Source: Bradyrhizobium erythrophlei (GTDB lineage Bacteria; Pseudomonadota; Alphaproteobacteria; Rhizobiales; Xanthobacteraceae). Taken from it: a stretch of DNA of 64,000 nt. The stretch covers positions 8,274,001-8,338,000 of the forward strand of contig NZ_LT670817.1 of NCBI RefSeq assembly GCF_900129425.1. Reading direction: 5' to 3'. Below the pieces are notes generated by a model that saw nothing but the letters and a program-made list of their open reading frames with translations, made no database searches and was not told the origin of the DNA. The position numbers were made by a program, and so were the translations under genes. Below, in pieces: positions 45,724 to 54,770 of this stretch. How positions within the stretch are numbered: the first letter of the stretch is position 1; the number at the start of each line of letters is the position of its first letter.

Positions 45724-46674
45724 CTAAAGGTTCGTTGGATTTGCAACGACCTTGAGTTCGGACACCACTGGACCAGGTCGGTTCACCAGATAAAGCCCCG
45801 CAATCACCAGCACGGCCGCGGCGCCGAACGCCAGCGTCAGGGTGTCATGCATGATCAAATAGCTAGCCACCACGCCAAACAAAGGGGTGATGAAGGTAAA
45901 AGCCGACAATTTGCTGGCGGAATAGGTCCTGACCAACATGAACCAGATCAAAAACGTCAATCCGACCACCCAGATCGCCTGATAGACCATCAGCGACAGC
46001 GCCAGCGGTCCGGGAACCCGGGTAATGGTTTCGCCGGAAAGCCACGCCGCCAGCCCGAGAATCGGGATCGACAACGCCACCTGGTAGCCCAGCGCCTTTT
46101 CGGGCGGGGCCCGCAGCAGCGGGGTCGCCTTCACGATCAGCGTGGTCGCGGCCCACATCGCGCCGCCGCCGACGATCAGGAGGTCGCCGAACAGCACATT
46201 GGCATCGACATTGGGCTGGGGGACGCCGATCGCCAGCGCCACGCCGGCGAAACTCAGGGCCAGCCCGCCCCATTGCGACGCACGCAGCCGTTCCCCGAGA
46301 AACTGGTAGGAGCCCAGCGCCACGAAAAACGGCGCGGTATAGAGAAACACCACCGCGCGCGACGCCGAGGTCAGCAACAACCCGCGAAAGATCAGCACGA
46401 ATTCGATGCCGAACAGAAGGCCGGCGAACAGGCCGGCGCCGAGCGTGCCGTCGCGCTCAAAGATCTTCACGCCGCGAAACCGGGCAATCAACAGCAGCAC
46501 CGGCAACGCGCCGACGGACCGGATCATCGCCTGCAGCATCGGCGGAATGTCGGGGAGAGCGAGCTTGACCGCGATCTGGTTGAAGCCCCAGCTCACGCAC
46601 AGCATCAGCATCAGGGCGACGGCGCCCGGGCTGAGCGGACGCTCGGCCGATGGGTTCACTCGATTTGACGACAT
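45724..46674 (-). CDS. DMT-superfamily transporter (EamA-like)
   Basis: A 316-residue inner-membrane protein with ten hydrophobic segments and two EamA halves (MLMLCVSWGFNQIAVKLALP at the start, VVFLYTAPFFVALGSYQFLG, TFITPLFGVVASYLIMHDTL, AAVLVIAGLYLVNRPG). Substrate unknown. It lies 31 bases downstream of zur on the same strand, so may be co-transcribed and zinc-regulated, which is inference. Codons within 45846-45922 are duplicated at 44552-44628, beyond the AbiEii module. The gene itself appears intact. Confidence 0.92.
   Translation of the reverse strand: MSSNRVNPSAERPLSPGAVALMLMLCVSWGFNQIAVKLALPDIPPMLQAMIRSVGALPVLLLIARFRGVKIFERDGTLGAGLFAGLLFGIEFVLIFRGLLLTSASRAVVFLYTAPFFVALGSYQFLGERLRASQWGGLALSFAGVALAIGVPQPNVDANVLFGDLLIVGGGAMWAATTLIVKATPLLRAPPEKALGYQVALSIPILGLAAWLSGETITRVPGPLALSLMVYQAIWVVGLTFLIWFMLVRTYSASKLSAFTFITPLFGVVASYLIMHDTLTLAFGAAAVLVIAGLYLVNRPGPVVSELKVVANPTNL
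45846..45922. repeat. Right copy of 77-bp direct repeat, inside DMT gene
   Basis: Coding sequence of the DMT transporter that is repeated at 44552-44628 with four mismatches. The two copies are 1,294 bases apart, enclosing the AbiEii module and the last 41 codons of the transporter gene. Confidence 0.85.
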
Positions 46675-46705
46675 GTATCCTCGCGGCCGGCCTGGCGCCG
46701 TGTTG

Positions 46706-47191
46706 TTATTTTTGGCAGTGCGCGCAGGTTCCGGTGATTTCGACGACGGACAATTTCGGCGCGAAGCCGGTGGCCCGCGCGGCGGCGTTGAGGCTTTGCG
46801 CCACCGGGAGGGCTGGAATCTCGCCGACCGAACCGCAGCGCTCGCAGATCAAAAACGCCACCATCGCCGCCGCATCATGGTCATGCGCGCAGGCCAGGAA
46901 GGCGTTGCGGCTTTCGATGCGGTGGACCAGGCCGTTTTCCATCAGGAATTCGAGCGCGCGGTACACCGTGATCGGCGCCGGCCGCGGCATCGATTTCGCC
47001 AGTTCATCGATCACTTCATAGGCGCCGAGCGGACGGTGGCTGGACAGTAGCGCCAGCAACACCTGACGGCGGATCGGCGTGAATTTCTGCGCCCGCTGCT
47101 CGCAGACCCGCTCGGCATGATCGATCGCGTCCGCCGCGCAGCGGTTATGGTCGTGATCGGGCGCCGGAAATGTCGGTCTGGTCAGGGTCAT
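46706..47191 (-). CDS. zur: Fur-family regulator, Zur-like
   Basis: A 161-residue metal-dependent repressor. The DNA-binding winged helix is in FTPIRRQVLLALLSSHRPLGAYEVIDEL (about 38-65, shortened here to its parts), with ITVYRALEFLMENGLVHRI; the structural zinc site is CERCG and the C-terminal CAHC. The ICERCGSVGE spacing and the CxxC pairs are typical of Zur rather than Fur. It would repress zinc uptake genes when zinc is plentiful. A DMT transporter lies downstream in the same direction, and a marR-efflux operon is divergent. Confidence 0.85.
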   Translation of the reverse strand: MTLTRPTFPAPDHDHNRCAADAIDHAERVCEQRAQKFTPIRRQVLLALLSSHRPLGAYEVIDELAKSMPRPAPITVYRALEFLMENGLVHRIESRNAFLACAHDHDAAAMVAFLICERCGSVGEIPALPVAQSLNAAARATGFAPKLSVVEITGTCAHCQK

Positions 47192-47310
47192 CTACGGCGA
47201 TCTGTAGCATTTTGGCGGACGTTCCCCAATCCCGTCCGGCAGGTTTCTCCAAAATTGCGATTCGAGCCATGTGCTCTCCGCGGGGCAGCCCTCCCATTAA
47301 GCTGCCATAA

Positions 47311-47345
47311 TTAATTCATGAGCTAGCTTATTATATCGCAAGCTT
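47311..47345 (+). promoter_or_regulatory. AT-rich promoter/operator region of marR
   Basis: A notably AT-rich stretch containing the palindrome AGCTAGCT, TTATTATAT and AAGCTT, with TAGCTTA and AAGCTTA repeated 15 bases apart. It directly precedes the marR gene and is a natural candidate for the promoter and an autoregulatory MarR site. Confidence 0.45.
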
Positions 47346-47360
47346 ATGGAGACGATCCGG

Positions 47361-47840
47361 ATGCGCGGTTCTGTGGATATAAACTTTCTGTTTACGCTCG
47401 GCGAATTACAGCGGCTGGTGCGCGCTTATGCGGACAAGCAGGCCGCGCGCTACGGTATTACCCGCGCTCAATGGGCGGTTCTGGCCAAGGTGGAACGCAC
47501 CGAGGGTCTCAAGCAGTCGGAACTCGCCGAACAGATGGAAATGCAGCCGATCACGGCGACGCGGCTGATCGATCGTCTCTGCGACAACGGCTGGATCGAA
47601 CGCCGCGGCGACGAGAGCGACCGCCGCGTCAACCGACTTTATCTGCGCAAGGCCGCGCGCCCGTTGCTGGGCAAGCTGAGCGGGCTGCGTTCCGAACTCA
47701 CGGCGACCGCGCTCGAGGGCATCAATCCCGCCGACGCCCACCGCCTGCTCACCCAACTCGAAGCCATCAAGGAAAACGTACGCAATGCGATTCAGAACCC
47801 GGCCGGAGAGCCTCCCAAGAAAGAGCAGCGCTATGGCTGA
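47361..47840 (+). CDS. MarR-family transcriptional regulator (EmrR-like)
   Basis: A 159-residue winged-helix regulator. It has FTLGELQRLVRAYADKQAAR, the recognition region LKQSELAEQMEMQPITATRL, the wing RRGDESDRRVNRLYL (DxRxxR-like), and a C-terminal dimerisation helix. The ATG at 47361 has GGAG nine bases upstream; an ATG five codons earlier (47346) has none. The gene overlaps emrA by eight bases. Like EmrR it probably represses the downstream efflux pump and is relieved by phenolic or lipophilic ligands. Confidence 0.92.
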   Translation: MRGSVDINFLFTLGELQRLVRAYADKQAARYGITRAQWAVLAKVERTEGLKQSELAEQMEMQPITATRLIDRLCDNGWIERRGDESDRRVNRLYLRKAARPLLGKLSGLRSELTATALEGINPADAHRLLTQLEAIKENVRNAIQNPAGEPPKKEQRYG

Positions 47841-48996
47841 ACCGGTCCTCAAATTTCCGCCCGAGCAGAAGGGCAATCCGGCAGCCACGCCGAGGACGAA
47901 AGTCGCCGCGGAGCCGCGCCGCCGGCTGCTGGCCGGCATGCGGCGTTACCGTCGTGTGCTGTTGCTCGTGGTGTTGCCGCTGGTCGCTGTGATCGCCGGG
48001 CTGATCTTCTATCTCAACGGCGGTCGTTACGTGACCACCGACGACGCCTATGTCGGCGCCCAGAAAGTGCTGATCACGCCCGATATTTCCGGCAAGATCG
48101 AAAAGGTCGTGGTGCGGGAAGGGCAGCGGGTCAACAAAGGCGACGTGCTGTTCGAGATTGACCCGATACCGTTCCGCCTCGCCGAGCAGCAGGCCAGGGC
48201 CACGCTCGACCAGGCCCGCACCACCTATGACAATCTGCGGGCCAACATCAAGATTTACGACCAGATGGCCGACCTCATGAAGCAGGGCGTCGACCTGAAA
48301 CAGCGCGATGTCGATCGCAAATCAACGCTGGCCAAGAGCAGTTTCGGCTCGCAACTCGACCTCGACAACGCCTCCACGGCCCTGGTTACCGCGAATGCAG
48401 AGCTCGCATTCGTCAAGCAGCAGACTTCCAGTGCCAAAACCCAGTTGCTCGGCAATGTTGACCTGCCGCTTGAGCAATTTCCACCCTACGTGCTGGCCAA
48501 GGCTGCACTGGGCCAGGCCGAACGCAATCTCGATCACACCGAGATGCGCGCGCCAATCGATGGCATCGCGACCCAGGTCGACCAGATACAACTCGGCCGC
48601 TTCGTCGTTGCCGGCACGCCGGTGTTCAGCGTCATCGACACCGCAAAGCCCTGGGTCGATGCCAACCTGAAGGAATCGGATTTCACCTATGTCACGGTGG
48701 GACAACAGGTCGACATCGACGTCGATGCCTTTCCCAATCATGACTTCAAGGGCACCATCGGTTCGCTGAGCCCCGGCACCGGAGCGCAATTCGCGATCCT
48801 GCCGCCGCAGAACGCTACCGGCAACTTCGTCAAGGTGGTGCAGCGGGTGCCGGTGCGAATCTATTTCGACAGCAATGACAAATATGTCCAGAAGCTGAAG
48901 GCCGGGATGAGCGCCTACACCACGATCGACACCGGCCATCGCCGTTCGCTCGCAGCCCTGCTCGGCCTGTCGCCGGCGGTGGCGGACCAGGACTAG
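47833..48996 (+). CDS. emrA: HlyD/EmrA-type membrane fusion protein
   Basis: A 387-residue periplasmic adaptor that links the EmrB pump to an outer-membrane channel. There is one N-terminal membrane span (VLLLVVLPLVAVIAGLIFYL, residues 38-57), the biotinyl-lipoyl half motifs (VTTDDAYVGAQKVLITPDIS and RAPIDGIATQVDQIQLG), a central coiled coil (about 110-230), and a beta-barrel end (VGQQVDIDVDAFPNHDF). The start ATG 47833 overlaps the marR stop. Next gene begins six bases after its stop. No outer-membrane TolC-like gene is in the cluster. Confidence 0.94.
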   Translation: MAEPVLKFPPEQKGNPAATPRTKVAAEPRRRLLAGMRRYRRVLLLVVLPLVAVIAGLIFYLNGGRYVTTDDAYVGAQKVLITPDISGKIEKVVVREGQRVNKGDVLFEIDPIPFRLAEQQARATLDQARTTYDNLRANIKIYDQMADLMKQGVDLKQRDVDRKSTLAKSSFGSQLDLDNASTALVTANAELAFVKQQTSSAKTQLLGNVDLPLEQFPPYVLAKAALGQAERNLDHTEMRAPIDGIATQVDQIQLGRFVVAGTPVFSVIDTAKPWVDANLKESDFTYVTVGQQVDIDVDAFPNHDFKGTIGSLSPGTGAQFAILPPQNATGNFVKVVQRVPVRIYFDSNDKYVQKLKAGMSAYTTIDTGHRRSLAALLGLSPAVADQD

Positions 48997-49002
48997 CCGA
49001 GC

Positions 49003-50562
49003 ATGACCACGACGGCCGCCGCGCCCATCGCCGTTCCCGGCCTGCGCCGGAACATGGTGACGATCTGCGCCATGACCGCGACCATCATGCAGGCGCTGGA
49101 CACCACCATCGCCAATGTCGCGCTGCCCTATATGCAGGGCAGCCTCTCGGCGTCGCAGGACCAGATCAACTGGGTGCTGACCTCCTATATCGTCGCCGCC
49201 GCGATCATGACCGCGCCGGTGGGATGGATCGCCAACCGTTTCGGGCGCAAGCGGATCTTCGTGATCTGCTCGGCGGGCTTCACGATCGCATCCGTGATGT
49301 GCGGGGTGGCGCAGAACATCAACCAGATGGTGCTGTTCCGGCTGCTGCAAGGCGTGTTCGGCGCGGCGCTGGTGCCGCTGTCGCAGGCGGTGATGCTGGA
49401 CTCCTACGCACTGCATGAGCGTGCCAAGGCGATGTCGATCTGGGGCATGGGCGTGATGATGGGCCCGATCATGGGGCCGTCGCTCGGCGCCTGGCTGACC
49501 GAGACCTATTCCTGGCACTGGGTGTTCTTCGTCAACATCCCGTTCGGCATCGTCACGGTGGCCGGGCTGCTCGTTTTCATGGACGAGACCAAGACCAATC
49601 GCGAGCTACGCTTCGACTGGTTCGGATTTGCCGCGCTCGCGGTCGCTATCGGTTCCATGCAGATCGCGCTCGACCGTGGCGAACAGCTCGGCTGGCTGGA
49701 ATCCAATGAAATCATCGGCGAGTTCATCGTCTCGATCGCCGCCTTCTACTATTTCTTTGCGCATTCGTTCACGACCGACAAGCCGTTCATTCAGTTTGCG
49801 ATTTTCAAAGATAGAAATTTCGTCAGCGGCTGCGTGTTCATGGCAGTCATGGGCCTCGTCCTGTTCTCGACCATGGCGCTGTCGTCGCCCTATCTGCAGA
49901 ACGTGATCGGCTATCCGATCATCGCCGCGGGCCTGCTGCTGGCGAGCCGCGGCTGCGGCACCTTTGTGGCGATGATGCTGGTCGGCCGGATGATGCGATT
50001 TATCGAGGCGCGCACCCTGATCATCAGCGGCCTCAGCCTGACCTGCCTTTCGCTGTTCTACATGACCGCCTGGACCGACCAGACCGGCGTGTCCGAAATC
50101 GTAACCCTGAGCATCGTACAGGGGTTCGGATTCGGGCTGGTGTTCGTGCCGCTGAGCACGGTGGCATTCCTAACACTGCCCAACCATCTGCGCACCGACG
50201 GCACTTCAATGCTGACCCTGATGCGCAACGTCGCCAGTTCGATCGGCATTTCGGTGGTCATCGCACAACTGACGGAAGGCGGCCGCCGCGTCTACGCGGT
50301 ATTGAACGAGCACGTCACCCCGTTCAACCATGCCATGCAGATGCCCAATGTACGCGGCATGATCAACATGGGCACCGATGCGGGGCGCGCCATGGCCGAC
50401 GTCATGATCGGCCTGCAGGCGCAGATCATCGCCTTCTCGCAGGATTATCAGATGGTGATGCTGTTCACGCTGTGCGCCATTCCGCTGGCGATCATGATCG
50501 GCTCGACCAAGGCCGCCCTGCGCAGTCAGTCGGCGGCGCCGGAACATGCTGTGATCGAGTAG
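49003..50562 (+). CDS. emrB: DHA2-family MFS multidrug efflux transporter (EmrB/QacA)
   Basis: A 519-residue major facilitator with about 14 membrane segments, the DHA2 drug:H+ antiporter type. Motif A is GWIANRFGRKRIF near 73-85; motif D1-like ALDTTIANVALPYMQGSL near 28; GPSLGAWLTETYSWHWVFF in segment 5. It pairs with EmrA to expel hydrophobic compounds across both membranes. Probably translated as one operon with marR and emrA. Substrates not predictable. Confidence 0.95.
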   Translation: MTTTAAAPIAVPGLRRNMVTICAMTATIMQALDTTIANVALPYMQGSLSASQDQINWVLTSYIVAAAIMTAPVGWIANRFGRKRIFVICSAGFTIASVMCGVAQNINQMVLFRLLQGVFGAALVPLSQAVMLDSYALHERAKAMSIWGMGVMMGPIMGPSLGAWLTETYSWHWVFFVNIPFGIVTVAGLLVFMDETKTNRELRFDWFGFAALAVAIGSMQIALDRGEQLGWLESNEIIGEFIVSIAAFYYFFAHSFTTDKPFIQFAIFKDRNFVSGCVFMAVMGLVLFSTMALSSPYLQNVIGYPIIAAGLLLASRGCGTFVAMMLVGRMMRFIEARTLIISGLSLTCLSLFYMTAWTDQTGVSEIVTLSIVQGFGFGLVFVPLSTVAFLTLPNHLRTDGTSMLTLMRNVASSIGISVVIAQLTEGGRRVYAVLNEHVTPFNHAMQMPNVRGMINMGTDAGRAMADVMIGLQAQIIAFSQDYQMVMLFTLCAIPLAIMIGSTKAALRSQSAAPEHAVIE

Positions 50563-50591
50563 CTGCGGCCGCTGTTCCGCCGCACAGGCGA

Positions 50592-50683
50592 CATCATGCC
50601 CAGACTTGATCCGGGCATCCATCGATCTTCGCGAGATGTCTTTTCCAAAGTGGAGGGATCGCCGGGTCAAGTCCGGCGATGAC
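50592..50683. repeat. Palindromic repeat, family H copy 1
   Basis: ATCATGCCCAGACTTGATCC, GGGCATCCATCGATCTTCG and GATCGCCGGGTCAAGTCC; the arms GACTTGATCCGGG / CCGGGTCAAGTC pair imperfectly. Second copy at 51802. Confidence 0.8.
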
Positions 50684-50698
50684 GGAAGCAACGTAATT

Positions 50699-51760
50699 TC
50701 AGGAAAGCAGTTCGCGGCAGTCGAGATCGTCGACCGCCATGAAAATCCGCTCCAGATTATTCCACCAGATCACCGGCGGGATGCCGTTGGCCTCCTGCCA
50801 CACCGGCGTCGCGATGTTCCACAGCACCGACAAACGATAGTCGTCTTCCAGTTCGCGGCGGGTATAATCTTTGACGCCGCAGGCCTGAAGCGCCGCATGG
50901 TAGCAGTCCAGCAGCGGCCGTTCGACCAGTCGTCTGCGCTCCGGATACCAGTGGATCGCCATCATGTAGGCGAGATCGTCGGAAGCGGTGTCGACGTGCC
51001 AACTATCCCAGTCGAACAGCAGCACATCGTCCTTCGCGCCGTCGCGCGGCAGGAAGCAATTCCAGACATGCGAATCGCCCTGGACGATCGTCATGTTGCG
51101 ATGGGAACGGTACCGCATCTGCAGCCGCGGCTCGCAGTCAATCAGCCGCGCATAGAGATCGCGGCGCCCCGGCGAAAGACGGTCGCCGTAGCGTTCGGTG
51201 AACCCTGCCAGATTTTCGGTAAACTGTTGCAGTTGCTGAGCCTGCGTTGTGACATCCTGCCATGAACCGATGGTGACGCCGAGACGCGGATCGTCCCACC
51301 ACGCGGCATGAAAGCGCGCCCGCGCCCGCACGATGCTTTCGCATTGCTGCAGTGTCGGCGGCAACGGCCAGCGCGTGGCCGCGAGGTGCGAATCAGTAAG
51401 ATCTTCCAGCAGCAGATGCCACGCGCTGGTTTCGGCGTCCCAATGGGCGTCGAAGCAGCGCGGGACCAGATGATCCGACATCGCGGCAGCAACCTGGCTA
51501 TAGAACGCCACTTCCTGGCATCCCCCTTTCCACGGACCGCCCGGACGATCCGCCAGCCCCGCTTTGAGAATGAGGAATTCCGGCCCGCCGACCGGGCCCT
51601 CGTAACGGAGCTGAAGCCGGAAAATATGCGACAGCAGGGTATCGAACGAGCGCTCCACGACGACGTCGCGCACGCAGCCCTCGCCGAGCACGCCGGCCTT
51701 GGGAAGCGCAGCCGTGAGGTAGTCGGCATTCACTGTCGGCGGCAACGGGGCTGTTATCAC
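50699..51760 (-). CDS. Phosphotransferase family protein (APH / ecdysteroid kinase-like)
   Basis: A 353-residue protein-kinase-like small-molecule phosphotransferase. The Brenner-type catalytic motif is IVQGDSHVWNCFLP (about residue 225), with the metal-binding LLFDWDSWHVDTASDDLAYM near 250; N-terminal VERSFDTLLSHIFRLQ and FLILKAGL (the Lys of the ATP site) fit. GD(S/A)H-x-WN and DWD place it with the CHK/EcKL-like kinases, which phosphorylate alcohols or sugars of unknown identity. It lies downstream of pcaG on the same strand, with a family H repeat between. Confidence 0.85.
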   Translation of the reverse strand: MITAPLPPTVNADYLTAALPKAGVLGEGCVRDVVVERSFDTLLSHIFRLQLRYEGPVGGPEFLILKAGLADRPGGPWKGGCQEVAFYSQVAAAMSDHLVPRCFDAHWDAETSAWHLLLEDLTDSHLAATRWPLPPTLQQCESIVRARARFHAAWWDDPRLGVTIGSWQDVTTQAQQLQQFTENLAGFTERYGDRLSPGRRDLYARLIDCEPRLQMRYRSHRNMTIVQGDSHVWNCFLPRDGAKDDVLLFDWDSWHVDTASDDLAYMMAIHWYPERRRLVERPLLDCYHAALQACGVKDYTRRELEDDYRLSVLWNIATPVWQEANGIPPVIWWNNLERIFMAVDDLDCRELLS

Positions 51761-51801
51761 CGATCCCCCATGAAGCGAGGCCGCGCGCTACGGCCAGATG
51801 G

Positions 51802-51894
51802 TGTCATACGCGGGCTTGACCCGCGTATCCATCAATCTTCGTACGAAATTTCTTCAAAAAAAGATCGATGGCCGGGTCAAGCCCGGCCATGACA
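51802..51894. repeat. Palindromic repeat, family H copy 2
   Basis: GTCATACGCGGGCTTGACCC, GCGTATCCATCAATCTTCG and GGCCGGGTCAAGCCCGGCC; the arms GCTTGACCC / GGGTCAAGC pair. It separates pcaG from the kinase gene. Confidence 0.8.
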
Positions 51895-51911
51895 TTGATA
51901 GACGGCGAGCC

Positions 51912-52516
<605 letters not shown>

Positions 52517-52517
<1 letters not shown>

Positions 52518-53218
52518 TATTTCGTCTCCATTGGCGTGGCATTGCGCCCGCGCAGCACGATGTTGAAGCGGTAGCTCAGCGCCCATTCCGGCTGGGTGTT
52601 TTCCAGGTCGAAGGAGGAAACCATCCGCAACCGCGCCTTCTCATCCGGCACCGAGTTGAAGATCGGATCGAATTCGAACAGGGGATCGCCGGGAAAATAC
52701 ATCTGCGTCACCAGCCGCGAGATGAAGGCGTGGCCGAACACCGAGAAATGGATGTGGGCCGGCCGCCAGGCATTGTGATGGTTGCCCCACGGATAGGCGC
52801 CGGGTTTCACCGTGACGAATTTGTAGTAGCCGTCGGCATCGGACTTGACGCGACCGGCGCCGGTAAAATTTGGATCGAGCGGCGCGGGATGCTGATCGAC
52901 TACATGGATATAGCGGCCGCAGGCATTGGCCTGCCAGATCTCGACCAGCGCGTTGGGCACGCCGCGGCCATCTTCATCCAGCACATGGCCGTGGACGATG
53001 ATGCGCTCGCCGAGCGGCTCGCCTGCGTGCTGGGTGGTGAGATCGCCGTCGTTCTCGCGCACCGTCTCATGGCCGTAGACCGGCCCGGTCAGTTCCGACA
53101 GCGTATGGCGCATGATGATCAGCGGCTTTTGCGGCGAGCGTTTGATCGTGCTGCGGTAACCCGGGAACAGCCGCGGCGGATGCGCCGCGTTGCTTTCGGT
53201 GGGATAAGCTAGTGTCAT
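52517..53218 (-). CDS. pcaH: Protocatechuate 3,4-dioxygenase beta subunit
   Basis: The iron-bearing beta subunit of protocatechuate 3,4-dioxygenase. The 233-residue protein has PQKPLIIMRHTLSELTGPVY, VPNALVEIWQANACGRYIHV (Tyr ligand), GAYPWGNHHNAWRPAHIHFS (Tyr, His, His ligands) and FISRLVTQMYFPGDPLF. All four iron ligands look present. The start ATG 53218. pcaF lies upstream on the same strand behind a family A repeat. The pcaD, C, B, I, J genes and pcaQ regulator are not in the window. Confidence 0.96.
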
Positions 53219-53236
53219 AAGTAGCTCCTGCCTTCT

Positions 53237-53339
53237 CCCTCATGGTGAGGAGGCGCTTCTTCAGCGCCGTCTCGAACCATGAGGTTCACAACTTATCCTT
53301 CGAGACGCGGCCAAGGGGGCCGCTCCTCAGGATGAGGGG
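53237..53339. repeat. Bipartite palindromic repeat, family A copy 4
   Basis: CCTCATGGTGAGGAGGCGC to GGCCGCTCCTCAGGATGAGG, with CGTCTCGAACCATGAGG and CCTTCGAGACGCGGC inside. It separates pcaF from pcaH. Confidence 0.85.
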
Positions 53340-53348
53340 TCCGCAAAT

Positions 53349-54557
<1,209 letters not shown>

Positions 54558-54770
54558 TGAATCTCTCCCTGAATGCCGCGTTTTAGGCGCTGAACGGCTG
54601 GAATTGATGGCGAGTTTTAGGAGCGCCTTCGCGGAAGGTCAATTGATCGCTGCACGCCAGCGGTGCTTTCGCGCGAGGGCGGATATGCCGGTGCGGAGGA
54701 GGTGGAAAACGCACATTACAGCGGCAAACCGATAGGACCGGGCGATAAAATTTTGTAGTTTGCGCAGCCA

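Noticed and set aside
44552..45922. Site-specific integration with att sites
   Set aside because: The 77-bp direct repeat resembles attL/attR, but no integrase, excisionase or tRNA target is present and the copies carry four mismatches, so classical integration is not supported; kept only as a recombination finding.
45863..46273. 136-codon minus-strand frame inside the second DMT gene
   Set aside because: Out-of-frame shadow. It ends in a peptide also seen in the frame at 44569-44808 only because of the 77-bp repeat.
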